A stretch of DNA of 16,499 nt from CAZXYF01 sp964644705. Its GTDB lineage: Bacteria; Planctomycetota; Brocadiia; SM23-32. Under the pieces are notes generated by a model. It saw nothing but the letters and a program-made list of their open reading frames with translations. It made no database searches and had not been told where the DNA came from. Made by a program: the position numbers and the translations under genes. The stretch spans positions 1 to 16,499 of the forward strand of contig CAZXYF010000058.1 in assembly GCA_964644705.1 (NCBI GenBank), given 5' to 3'. Positions 6,326-14,696 of the stretch are shown one piece after another. Numbering within the stretch: position 1 is the stretch's first letter; every line of letters begins with the position of its first letter.

Positions 6326-9184
6326 CTATTTTTGCTCTTTCACCGCCGTAATACAGCGCTGGCAGAGGTCATCATACTCTTCATCGTCCCCAACGGTGGG
6401 CAGGAAATTCCAGCATCGGGCGCATTTGGCATGTTCGCTTGGTTCCGTGCCAATCAGCAACTTGGGTTCTTTCTCGCCTTCGGTCATTCCCACTTTCTGT
6501 TCCGGGGTTAGTTCGGACTCCGGCAGATGCAGTTCGCTGACCATCAGCACCTCCTGCAGCGTTTCGGAGTTGTTTTGAAGGATGGATCGCAGGCTTTCGC
6601 TGTCAGTCCACAACGTAACGCAGACTTCCATACTGTTGGAGACATCACTGCTGTCCCGCAACTCCTCGATCGCGCGGTCCACGTCGTCGCGAACCCGCAG
6701 CATCCGGTTCCAGCGTTCATGCAGTTCGTCGTCAATCCACGACTCATTGACCTCGGGCCAGTGGGCCAGATGCACGCTTTGCACATCTTCGTCCGGGTGG
6801 TCGATGTAGCCCCAGACTTCCTCGGCCGTATGGACCAGGACGGGTGCGCACAGTCGGGTGAGCGCCAGAAGGATGTGGTGCAGAGCGGTCTGTGCACTTC
6901 GGCGTTCCCGCCAGTTCGGCGCCGAGCAATATAACCGATCCTTCACGGCATTCAGATAAACGGAACTCATCTCCACCGCACAGAAGTTGTGCAGCAACGT
7001 GTAGGTGCGGTGCAGGTCATTGTCCTCCCACGCCCGGGTGATATCCCGGATCAGCCGTGCCGTGGCATCCAGCACCCATCGGTCCATCTCCTCCATCTCA
7101 ACAACCGGTACAGCATCCGTCGCGGGGTTGAAATCGGGAAGATTCCCGAGCAGGAACCGGAACGTGTTACGGATGCGCCGATACGCATCGACCATGTTGC
7201 TGCGGATGTAATCGGTATCAACACTGATCGTGTCGGTGTAATCGACGCTGCACATCCAGAGCCGGAGAACCTCGGCGTGGAAATCCTCGACTCCCTCATT
7301 CACGCTGATGAAATTGCCGGCGGATTTGGACATCTTCATGCCCTCGTCGTCCACCACGAAACCATGGGTGAGGACGTTGCGATAGGGTTTTTGATCCCAC
7401 GCGGCCATGGATGGCAGGAGGGAAAGCTGAAACCAGCCCCTGTACTGATCGGTTCCTTCCAGATACATATCGGCCGGGAAATCCAGTTCTTCGCGCTTGC
7501 GGCAGACGCTGTGATGGCTGGAGCCGCTTTCGAACCAGACGTCAAAGATATCGGTCTCCTTGGTCCAGCTGCTGCTTCCGCACTGCGGGCACGAAGCACC
7601 GTCGGGCAGGAACACGGTGGCGTCATCGGTTTCAAACCAGCTGTCGGCCCCTTGCTCACCGAAGACCTCCGCCACATGCAGCACGCTCTCGCGTGTCAGC
7701 AGCACCTCCCCGCACTCGTCGCAGTAGAAAGCGGGGATCGGCACGCCCCATGATTTCTGCCGGGAGAGGCACCAGTCGGGGCGTTCCTTGACCATGCTTT
7801 CCATGCGCTCTTCGCCCCACTCCGGCACCCAATTCACGGTTTGCACCGAATCGAGAATCTGCTCCCGAAAACCTTCATGATCCATTCGCACGAACCACTG
7901 GTTGGTGGCGCGGAAGATAACCGGTTCGTGGCAGCGCCAGCAGTGGGGATAGGGATGGGTCATCTGCTCGGTATTGATCATGTGCCCCGAATCGGTGAGA
8001 TGATCGACGATGGTCCGGTTACCCTCTTCAATGTGCTGACCGGCGAAAGGACCCGCCTCTTCGGTGAAATGGCCCGTCGCATCGACCGGGCTCACAATGG
8101 GCAGGCCATGTTCCAGCCCCGTCGCGTAGTCCTCGAGGCCGTGGCCCGGTGCGGTATGAACACATCCCGTGCCGTCTTCCAGAGTCACGTATCGGGCGCT
8201 GACCACCGGGCATTCCCTGTCGATGAAAGGATGGCGGTATTCCAGGCCGGTTAGATCCTCCCCGCGGGCGCTTCCGGTGACCTCATAGTCCTCAACACCC
8301 GCCTGCGAGAGGACATGGTCGGCCAGTTGCTCGGCCAGTATGCTCACCACAGTCTCACCCGTATCCGGATGTTGATAACGTGCAGCCACGTACTCCGCCT
8401 GCGGGTGGACGGCCACCGCCAGGTTGGCCGGAAGGGTCCAGGGCGTGGTGGTCCAGATCAGGACATTGACTTTGTCCTCGCCATGGAGATCAAACAGTTT
8501 CCAGGGGTCGACAGCCGCGGCGTTTTCGGCGTGGCGCAGCACGGGGAAATTGACGTAGATGGATGGGCTGGGGATGTCCTCGTATTCCAGCTCAGCCTCC
8601 GCCAGCACCGTCCGGCAATTGTAACACCAGTGGACGGGTTTGAGATCCCGGTACACAAAACCCTTATCCACCATCTCGGCGAACACTTCCAGCGTCCCCT
8701 GTTCGTAGCAATGATTGAGGGTGAGGTAAGGATCCTCCCAGTTGCCGGTTATGCCCAGCGACTGGAACTGCTCTTTCTGCAGATCCACGTATTTAAGCGC
8801 GTAATCCCGGCATCGCGCACGGATATCCGTTTGAGAAGTGGAGTCGCGCTCATCCCCCAGTTCCTCCAGAACTTTCACCTCAATGGGCAGGCCGTGACAA
8901 TCCCAGCCGGGCACATACGGCGCGTCGTAGCCCCGCATGTTCCGATAACGAACGAAAAAATCCTTAATGACCTTATTCAACCCCGTACCGAGGTGGAGCT
9001 CGCCGGTGGGATATGGCGGGCCATCATGAAGAACATATTTCGGCTGTCCTTCCCGGGCCTCCCGCAGCTTTTCATACAGATTCATGTCCCGCCATTTTTC
9101 CTGCGTGCGCGGTTCAAGGTCTTTCAGACTGGCCTTCATGGAAAAATCAGTGTCGGGCAGATTGATGGTTTCTTTATAGCTCAT
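6326..9184 (-). CDS. ileS: Isoleucyl-tRNA synthetase
   Basis: Attaches isoleucine to tRNA-Ile in the cytoplasm using ATP (class Ia synthetase); 952 residues, close to the usual bacterial length. The ATP-site signature reads PPYPTGELHLGTGLNK, with H64-L65-G66-T67 where most enzymes have HIGH. KMSKS is at 617-621. The central editing domain (CP1) is present, followed by two CxxC pairs (CDECG, CPQCG) before the TKETDIFDVWFESG block. The C-terminal zinc knuckle has C921, C924, C941 and C944. The start at 9184 is ATG with AGGA about 13 nt upstream, a rather long spacing. The yggU-like gene lies 166 nt upstream on the same strand. That gap shows small hairpins but no T-box signature. No lspA follows. 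Confidence 0.97.
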   Translation of the reverse strand: MSYKETINLPDTDFSMKASLKDLEPRTQEKWRDMNLYEKLREAREGQPKYVLHDGPPYPTGELHLGTGLNKVIKDFFVRYRNMRGYDAPYVPGWDCHGLPIEVKVLEELGDERDSTSQTDIRARCRDYALKYVDLQKEQFQSLGITGNWEDPYLTLNHCYEQGTLEVFAEMVDKGFVYRDLKPVHWCYNCRTVLAEAELEYEDIPSPSIYVNFPVLRHAENAAAVDPWKLFDLHGEDKVNVLIWTTTPWTLPANLAVAVHPQAEYVAARYQHPDTGETVVSILAEQLADHVLSQAGVEDYEVTGSARGEDLTGLEYRHPFIDRECPVVSARYVTLEDGTGCVHTAPGHGLEDYATGLEHGLPIVSPVDATGHFTEEAGPFAGQHIEEGNRTIVDHLTDSGHMINTEQMTHPYPHCWRCHEPVIFRATNQWFVRMDHEGFREQILDSVQTVNWVPEWGEERMESMVKERPDWCLSRQKSWGVPIPAFYCDECGEVLLTRESVLHVAEVFGEQGADSWFETDDATVFLPDGASCPQCGSSSWTKETDIFDVWFESGSSHHSVCRKREELDFPADMYLEGTDQYRGWFQLSLLPSMAAWDQKPYRNVLTHGFVVDDEGMKMSKSAGNFISVNEGVEDFHAEVLRLWMCSVDYTDTISVDTDYIRSNMVDAYRRIRNTFRFLLGNLPDFNPATDAVPVVEMEEMDRWVLDATARLIRDITRAWEDNDLHRTYTLLHNFCAVEMSSVYLNAVKDRLYCSAPNWRERRSAQTALHHILLALTRLCAPVLVHTAEEVWGYIDHPDEDVQSVHLAHWPEVNESWIDDELHERWNRMLRVRDDVDRAIEELRDSSDVSNSMEVCVTLWTDSESLRSILQNNSETLQEVLMVSELHLPESELTPEQKVGMTEGEKEPKLLIGTEPSEHAKCARCWNFLPTVGDDEEYDDLCQRCITAVKEQK

Positions 9185-9350
9185 GGTCGTGATATTATCC
9201 TGTGGAAACAGCAGTAAATGGAGTGAAGAACGTGGTATCTATTCAGACTCTGACGGTCAGGGAGAGCACAGAACCAGCAGCGAATTGATCATCAGCTGGT
9301 CGGCACCAGCAGGGAAAGCCTCAGAGCCCATTCCCATTCTCAGACAGAAG

Positions 9351-9641
9351 TCAGGTCCCCGACACAATATCGTCGAGCGCGCTGGCGGACACGCGCTCGA
9401 CCAATATCTCCTTTTTCGATGATCTCTCTCCGGACATAATATGGACCTGAGATTGTTTGATATCAAGTTCGCTGGACAGCAGCTCAATGACCGCTTCGTT
9501 AGCCTTTCCCCCCTCCGGCGCAGCGCTGACGGCTACCTTCATGTGGCCGTCATGTTGCCCGCGGATCGCATTCTGACTGCTTCCAGGGGCTACAAGAACC
9601 GGAATAACGTATCCTGAACGTGTTTTTTTGAGTTTGATCAC
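9351..9641 (-). CDS. DUF167 / YggU family protein
   Basis: A 96-residue protein matching the DUF167/YggU family of small conserved alpha/beta proteins of unknown biochemical role. Visible family features are VLVAPGSSQNAI (about 15-26), the VAVSAAPEGGKANEAVIELL block (about 37-56) and the C-terminal SGERSSKKEILVE (about 70-82). The length is typical. The start is GTG at 9641; no good Shine-Dalgarno is visible (the upstream bases are C-rich), but no other in-frame start precedes the conserved core. It has a near-consensus promoter about 55 nt upstream and may be transcribed together with ileS, which begins 166 nt downstream. Confidence 0.88.
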   Translation of the reverse strand: MIKLKKTRSGYVIPVLVAPGSSQNAIRGQHDGHMKVAVSAAPEGGKANEAVIELLSSELDIKQSQVHIMSGERSSKKEILVERVSASALDDIVSGT

Positions 9642-9945
9642 GGGGGATATCTTGGGTACACAATAAGGAGTATTTCACACCTAAGTGGTGGCAGGTATTC
9701 TACATACCCATTGTGAGTCCGTCAAATATAGTCGTTTGCCCAGGCTTCCCCCTCCGGCGACTTTCATCAAAGGCGCTCAGGGTGTAAACTACTTTTACGT
9801 GCGTAACTTGTCCATGTTATTCTCCGCATTAAACCTATCTTCAGGCTGGACACCGACGCAATAATCTTTCAACAGTCTGCTTCCATTGATAATATCCCTG
9901 GTTCAAATCGATCGGCGAGCATGATACACAAGGAGGAACGACAGG
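9642..9945. other. Divergent intergenic region between DUF167 and kinase genes
   Basis: It holds the minus-strand promoter at 9697-9725 and the kinase ribosome binding site AAGGAGG at 9930-9936. On the plus strand a -10-like GATAAT at 9888-9893 is the best kinase promoter element I find, but its -35 (TTTCAA, 15-nt spacing) is poor. I see no further gene or strong repeat. Confidence 0.5.
9697..9725 (-). promoter_or_regulatory. Sigma70-type promoter for the DUF167 gene (and possibly ileS)
   Basis: On the minus strand TTGACG (9725-9720), 17 nt and TAGAAT (9702-9697) form a strong match. The -35 hexamer and spacing are identical to those of the promoter at 806-834. The RNA would start near 9690, about 49 nt before the GTG at 9641. 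Confidence 0.7.
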
Positions 9946-11838
9946 GTGGATCTCCGCGATAAATCGGTTCTGCTTTTCTTCATCATAGCCACGGTGCTGG
10001 TGGGGTCCTGGTTCTTTACGTTCCCGCTCCGGGAGGCCATTCAGCCCGCTGACCTGTTTTTTGAAGGCTTCTACCTCATCGTGGCCGTTGGCTGCTTTCT
10101 GCTCGTGCAGCAGCTGGACGTCCCCAAAATCTCCTGGGGATGGTCCCTTCTGACGATGGGATTGTTGATTGGGTTCCTCGAGGAATTTTCGGCGTCCCCC
10201 ACATGGATCGACGTTTACGGTGGTACGGGACTGAAATCGGGCGGACTTCTTCTGATGGGGTTGGGTTTTTATTCCGCTCTCACAACCACCCAGGCCAACC
10301 AGGACAAATACAAGTCCCTGTTTATGGAGATGGGCGATGGGATCGCGCTGAACGAGATCCTCTACGACAACTCCGGGATGCCCATTGATTACATTTTCCA
10401 TGAGGTCAATCCCGCTTTTGAGTCGATCTGCGGTATGTCGCGCGGCGAGGTGGAAGGGAAAGCGGCTTCTGAGGTGTACGACACTGATGAAGTCCCACTT
10501 CTTGACGTCTATAGCGTTGTTACGGAAACCCTCGAACCCGTTGGGTTTATCACCTATTTTGAACCGCTGGATAAGCACCTGCATGTTTCTGCATTCGCGA
10601 TTGAACGAGGTAAATTCGCCACCGTGTTCTCGGATATATCTGAACGCATGGCGACCGAAGAGAAGCTGCGAGGAACGCTCAGTGAGCTTCGTCAGGCCCG
10701 TCAGCAATTGGTCGACCAGGACTGGGAACGCATGCTCAACACGATGGCAAGCGGCATAGTGCATGAGTTCAACAATGCACTGACAACCATCAGCGGCTTC
10801 ACCGATCTGTTGCTCAATAAGCCGGAGAAGCTGGAAGACAAGGATGCGGTGCTGGATTATCTCGAACGTATGGATGAAGCCGCGGATAGAGCTGCTGAAA
10901 CCGTCCGGTGCATGCGTCAATTTTACCGGCCCCACGATGAGAAAGAGCACAAGCCCCTCGACCTGAACAAACTGGTTCGAGACGCCATTTCGATGACACG
11001 TCCTCGCTGGAAAGAGGATGCTCAGGCCCACGGTATTAACGTGGAGATCAAGACGCATTTCCCCAATGTCTGCAGTGTAAAAGGTTCAGAAGCTGATCTG
11101 CACGAAATGATCACCCATCTGATACTGAGTTCCGTTGAGGCGATGGAAGACGATGGCACAATCGACATCGCCGCTGAACAGCAGAGCACGGAGGTTGTCC
11201 TGACGGTGAGAGACACGGCGCCTGGAATGGATGAAGAGACCCTGGACCAATGCATGGATCCGGCGTACAACCCACAGGAAATGGGTGATCGCGCGCTGGG
11301 GATGTCTGTGGTGCATGATATCGTCCAGGATCATAACGGAAGTGTGAAGGTGGAGAGTGACCCGGCAGACGGAACTACGGTGCGGATCACATTGCCACTG
11401 AGCCGGGAACTCCCGGAGGAAGAGGATACACTCAGCGAGATGGCCTCGTGCCCACCCCTGAACGTCCTGCTGGTCGAGGACGATCAAACGCAAATCGTTC
11501 TGCTGAGCCAGATGCTGCAGGATTTTGGGCACACCGTCGATATTGCAGGAACGGGCGAGGAAGGCCTTGATAAGTTCGAGGCGGGCAAATACGATGTCGT
11601 TATCACCGACCGCGCGATGCCCGAAATCGGGGGCGATGAATTGGCCGAACGGGTCAAAGAAGCAGCAACTGATCAACCCATTATCATGTTGACTGGTTTA
11701 GGGCAGGTAATGGATGCCAGAGGGGAAAAGCCCGAAGGAGTAAATGCCGTCGTATCCAAACCGGTAACACTGAGCAAACTACATACCGCTATCACCGAGA
11801 CGGTCACGCCGGAAGACACCGAACAGGACCCGCGCTGA
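9946..11838 (+). CDS. Membrane PAS hybrid histidine kinase with C-terminal receiver domain; degenerate ATP site
   Basis: A 630-residue inner-membrane signalling protein. The start is GTG at 9946, 9 nt after a perfect AAGGAGG. About four transmembrane helices lie at 7-26, 37-57, 64-81 and 98-114. A PAS domain follows at about 123-230 (GIALNEILYDNSG...DYIFHEVNPAFE), then a short coiled linker. The HisKA phosphoacceptor is H273 in HEFNNALTTI. In the HATPase domain the N-box Asn is Ser395 (LSSVEAM), the G1 box reads D423-T-A425-PGM, the F-box is not recognisable, and the G2 box reads DRALGMS (448-454) instead of GTGLGLS. The receiver domain (about 506-620) keeps D512/D513, phosphoacceptor D555, T583 and K605. 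ATP binding is therefore doubtful, while phosphotransfer residues are intact. There is no DNA-binding output domain. The PilZ protein gene lies 409 nt downstream on the same strand. Confidence 0.93.
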   Translation: MDLRDKSVLLFFIIATVLVGSWFFTFPLREAIQPADLFFEGFYLIVAVGCFLLVQQLDVPKISWGWSLLTMGLLIGFLEEFSASPTWIDVYGGTGLKSGGLLLMGLGFYSALTTTQANQDKYKSLFMEMGDGIALNEILYDNSGMPIDYIFHEVNPAFESICGMSRGEVEGKAASEVYDTDEVPLLDVYSVVTETLEPVGFITYFEPLDKHLHVSAFAIERGKFATVFSDISERMATEEKLRGTLSELRQARQQLVDQDWERMLNTMASGIVHEFNNALTTISGFTDLLLNKPEKLEDKDAVLDYLERMDEAADRAAETVRCMRQFYRPHDEKEHKPLDLNKLVRDAISMTRPRWKEDAQAHGINVEIKTHFPNVCSVKGSEADLHEMITHLILSSVEAMEDDGTIDIAAEQQSTEVVLTVRDTAPGMDEETLDQCMDPAYNPQEMGDRALGMSVVHDIVQDHNGSVKVESDPADGTTVRITLPLSRELPEEEDTLSEMASCPPLNVLLVEDDQTQIVLLSQMLQDFGHTVDIAGTGEEGLDKFEAGKYDVVITDRAMPEIGGDELAERVKEAATDQPIIMLTGLGQVMDARGEKPEGVNAVVSKPVTLSKLHTAITETVTPEDTEQDPR

Positions 11839-11857
11839 TCCGGTTCACCTTTGATAG

Positions 11858-11880
11858 TTGTTGCGCTGTACACGCAGCAA
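11858..11880 (+). terminator. Hairpin after the kinase gene, weak terminator candidate
   Basis: TTGTTGCG (11858-11865) pairs with CGCAGCAA (11873-11880), with one T-G wobble and a 7-nt loop. It begins 20 nt after the kinase stop. No U-run follows, so an intrinsic terminator is not assured. Confidence 0.35.
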
Positions 11881-12055
11881 TATCTGATGATGCGACCGAC
11901 TGAAAACTGACCTGTCAACACCGTGCGTTCGCGGCCGCCCCGGACATTTGCCAACCGTGTTTGTTTGATGGGTGCACTGAATTTTTTTCAACCCAAGCGC
12001 CTCCCACAAGTTTTCCCGGGTTTTTCCGGTGAAAATGCGCTCTGGTATTCAGAAA

Positions 12056-12162
12056 ATGCATTCAAAGCTTCAGAGATACAGGGATAAACAGATGCATTCT
12101 GAGGCCCTGTGTCATGGACCCATGTGTCGGTCCGAACAGTATGAGCGAAAAACAGAATGCAT
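12056..12162. repeat. Nested inverted repeat with three ATGCATTC motifs upstream of the PilZ gene
   Basis: ATGCATTC occurs at 12056-12063 and 12092-12099 (36-nt spacing), and inverted (GAATGCAT) at 12155-12162. ATGCATTCTG (12092-12101) and CAGAATGCAT (12153-12162) form perfect 10-bp arms. Between them TCAT (12112-12115) and ATGA (12141-12144) are symmetric, and at the core GGACC (12116-12120) pairs with GGTCC (12129-12133) around the loop CATGTGTC. It lies 86 nt before the PilZ start. It could be an operator for a dimeric regulator or a structured leader; that part is inference. Confidence 0.5.
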
Positions 12163-12247
12163 AAATGTATGTCTGAGACCGTAGAAAGCCTGCAAAGGGC
12201 CGCTTAGAATTGTTGGATAAGTCTATTTCTTCAGGAAGGTGTGGAGC

Positions 12248-14656
12248 ATGTGCTCTGCAAAGAAAAAAGAAGACCGGCGCCGAGCCCGGCGGATTGAGTG
12301 CAAGAACGTTCTTGTAAACTACCGCCAGATGGGGCTGTTACGCCGCGTGATCAACCGAGCTCCCAGCCTCGATGAAAAATCGAAACGGCACCCTGTACTG
12401 GATATCAGTCGTACGGGCATGTCGTTTCTGACTTCAGACAAACTGGACGAAGGCCAGGAACTGGTGATGCGAATCAGTTTCGGGCCGCGACGCCCCAATG
12501 TGGATGTGAACGGGGAAGTAACATGGCGTGATGAAGGAAAAGGCCAGCACGACTACAGCGTTGGCGTTCGTTTCATAGACATAACCCCGTCCGCCTGGCA
12601 TACTCTTCTGCATCTGAACAAATTTGTTGTGCCATCCGATACATCCGAAGCCTGGAAATTGCGTGGGGAAGGCGTGACTCGCAAATCAAAAAGCTGGTCC
12701 GAAAAATCCAAACCCCGCAAACGAGATCGGAAGATCAAAGATGGTTTTCTGCGCCTGACCTCTGAGATTAAAGCGAACAATCTGGAATCACTTCTGAACG
12801 AGCAGAAGGGGCGCCCGTGCGCGGAGTTCCAGGGGGTCGATTCCAGTAAAGCAAAGATCGCACGCGAACTGAAAAGCCTGCGCCAGAACATCAATGATGT
12901 TGACGTGGAAGCAAATCCACTCCGTGCCTATCTCCAGCTCGAGGGATTCAGCGACCGATTCAGTTGCCTCAAGGAGGTGGAACTCCCTGAAGAACTCGAT
13001 AAACAGCGAGAGATCGTATTGCGGAAGCTGGAAAACAAACGGGAGAAGGTGGAGGACAAATGGAATCCGCGGGCTCACCGAATTGCGCGAAAAATCGCCA
13101 AATTGGGTCGCCGGGTGGATCGGATGCTGGACAGGATGATCCAGAAACTTCAAGAGACTTCCGCCGACCGCGAGGATTCAGAATGGACCGGTATTACAGA
13201 ACAGACGCGCCAACTCAGTGATGTTATCCGCCGTATCCAGGTGCTGGTGGATCGGGTGCCGGATGCACAATGCGAGAGTCTCCCTTTCTGGGATCTCCTT
13301 ATAGAAGCTCGTGAGAACCTTCTCAAACCACACGCGCGAAATGTGTTTCTCTTTAAATGTGCCGCGGCCGTAGCTCGCGCAAATGGCGACCTCAAGGCAC
13401 ATGAGAGGGATCTTCTCGGGAGTATTGCCGATGAAATTCATCTCAGCCCGCAGGAAGAGAAACGGCTCATACGTCGCGCACAGGATATAGGAACGAGTGA
13501 GTTCGATGGATCTCCGGATGAGGCGCGCCAGATCATTCATCACCTCTACCTCTGTGCTACAACCGAGGATGAGATGAGTGAGGCGGAGGAGAATGTACTC
13601 AAGCGAATCGCCAGTAATTGGGGGGTAAAAGCTGAGGAAGTCGATGAGATCCTGGATCAGCGTAAACGCGTGAATCAACTGGCGAGACAGGGCATTGAAA
13701 GGGTGAAGGATCTCATCAAACAGGTAAAAGAGGGTTCCATTAAAAACTGCCCGGAGGAGGCAAAAGCCTTCCACAGAGATGTCGCTAAACTTGCCAACCT
13801 GATCAATCAAATCGAAAAACAGGTCTCACGCATCCCCGAGATGCATGTGAAGGATCTGCCCGACTGGGAGATGCTCCGGTCGGCACGCGAAAATATTATC
13901 CGCCCGCACAGGCAAAATATTTTCCTGCTGAAAGCCTCCCTCCTGATGGTAGTCGCCGATGGCGAAGCGACGGAACCGGAAAAGGATTTTCTTAACGCAA
14001 TTGTGGATCAAATGCGCTTTCCGCGTTCGCTGGCGATGAAATCGCTGGAGAATCCAGAAAAAGTCAGCCTGCCCGAATTTGAAGGCACGCGGAAAGAGGC
14101 CCGGGCGATGGTGCAAAAACTGTATCGGTGCGCACTGGCGGACGGTTCAGTCGATCAGGCCGAGAAGGAATTTCTGGGAGAGGTGGCCCACAAACTGGGT
14201 GTCAGCCGACCCGAAGTGATCGATGAAGTGACCCGACTGGGAGAGCAGGAGAGCACCTCGTTTCTGGATCGCGTGGCGGTGATGAAACGGGTCAGGGAAC
14301 TGGATGAACTGGGCGAGGGTATCAAAGTGGGTGCCGATATCGATGACGGCATGCGTGAATATATTGAATCGCATTTTGAGGTCCCCGAAGGGGATACCTT
14401 GCTGATGACCTACGAAAACCACCTTATGGAAGACATGCTCGAGTGCGGCGCCCTGACCCCTCACTGTCTTCTGCTCCGCACGCCCGACCACGAGAAGAAG
14501 TCGATCGAGATTGCCGACATAAAGGGCGTCGATGCGGACGGGGTGGCGACGTATTTGCTGCTGGAAGAGGAACGTTGTGTGCAGATGTCACGCATGGCGG
14601 AGCCGTTCATCCATCTCGTCGTGGACAGCGTGCGAATGAACCAGCGCCACCTGTAG
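12248..14656 (+). CDS. PilZ domain protein with duplicated TerB-like domains
   Basis: An 802-residue cytoplasmic protein with no signal peptide or membrane helix. The ATG at 12248 is chosen because AGGAAGG ends 8 nt upstream; the GTG at 12239 overlaps that site. An N-terminal PilZ domain (about 8-120) shows the c-di-GMP-binding RR..RR segment (10-15) and the D52-x-S54-x-x-G57 motif. Residues about 130-330 are charged, helical and coiled-coil-like. Two homologous modules follow with a 192-residue period: W348 and W540 align in LPFWDLLIEAREN and LPDWEMLRSAREN. Each carries a TerB-like acidic motif, ANGD (378-381) and ADGEATEPEKD (570-580), plus a second such motif further on (ADGSVDQAEKEF in copy two). 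The final ~110 residues are a beta-rich domain that I do not recognise, possibly PH-like. Function is inferred as a c-di-GMP-responsive scaffold or metal/membrane-stress protein. It is downstream of the hybrid kinase. Confidence 0.9.
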   Translation: MCSAKKKEDRRRARRIECKNVLVNYRQMGLLRRVINRAPSLDEKSKRHPVLDISRTGMSFLTSDKLDEGQELVMRISFGPRRPNVDVNGEVTWRDEGKGQHDYSVGVRFIDITPSAWHTLLHLNKFVVPSDTSEAWKLRGEGVTRKSKSWSEKSKPRKRDRKIKDGFLRLTSEIKANNLESLLNEQKGRPCAEFQGVDSSKAKIARELKSLRQNINDVDVEANPLRAYLQLEGFSDRFSCLKEVELPEELDKQREIVLRKLENKREKVEDKWNPRAHRIARKIAKLGRRVDRMLDRMIQKLQETSADREDSEWTGITEQTRQLSDVIRRIQVLVDRVPDAQCESLPFWDLLIEARENLLKPHARNVFLFKCAAAVARANGDLKAHERDLLGSIADEIHLSPQEEKRLIRRAQDIGTSEFDGSPDEARQIIHHLYLCATTEDEMSEAEENVLKRIASNWGVKAEEVDEILDQRKRVNQLARQGIERVKDLIKQVKEGSIKNCPEEAKAFHRDVAKLANLINQIEKQVSRIPEMHVKDLPDWEMLRSARENIIRPHRQNIFLLKASLLMVVADGEATEPEKDFLNAIVDQMRFPRSLAMKSLENPEKVSLPEFEGTRKEARAMVQKLYRCALADGSVDQAEKEFLGEVAHKLGVSRPEVIDEVTRLGEQESTSFLDRVAVMKRVRELDELGEGIKVGADIDDGMREYIESHFEVPEGDTLLMTYENHLMEDMLECGALTPHCLLLRTPDHEKKSIEIADIKGVDADGVATYLLLEEERCVQMSRMAEPFIHLVVDSVRMNQRHL

Positions 14657-14670
14657 CCCGGACATTTCAC

Positions 14671-14696
14671 GAGTCGTCAGTTGCAACTGACGGCTC
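14671..14696 (+). terminator. Palindromic hairpin after the PilZ-TerB gene
   Basis: CGTCAGTTGCAACTGACG (14675-14692) is a perfect 18-base palindrome, extended by GAG (14671-14673) and CTC (14694-14696) with a T-G pair between. It starts 15 nt after the stop codon. No U-tract follows, so it could be a rho-independent-like stop, an RNA-stabilising hairpin or a protein-binding palindrome. Confidence 0.4.

Larger units (their letters stand above)
11839..12247. other. Intergenic region between kinase and PilZ-TerB genes
   Basis: It contains the hairpin at 11858-11880, a T-rich/C-rich stretch (about 11980-12030), the nested repeat at 12056-12162, and the ribosome binding site AGGAAGG at 12233-12239. 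I could not find a convincing -35/-10 pair on the plus strand and see no gene. Confidence 0.5.

Noticed and set aside
6230..6511. Plus-strand 93-codon frame across the ileS 3' end
   Set aside because: It overlaps the well-supported ileS coding sequence antisense, has basic low-information composition and no ribosome binding site.
9185..9350. Possible T-box or attenuator leader before ileS
   Set aside because: Small hairpins exist (for example CTGGT-GCCG-ACCAG), but I found no T-box antiterminator signature and no terminator with a U-run.
9841..11058. Long minus-strand frame (405 codons) opposite the kinase gene
   Set aside because: Antisense shadow of a gene with clear PAS, HisKA and receiver motifs; composition is His/Gln-rich as expected for an antisense frame.
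11858..11880. Confident terminator for the kinase
   Set aside because: The hairpin is modest and not followed by a U-tract, so it is kept only as a weak candidate.
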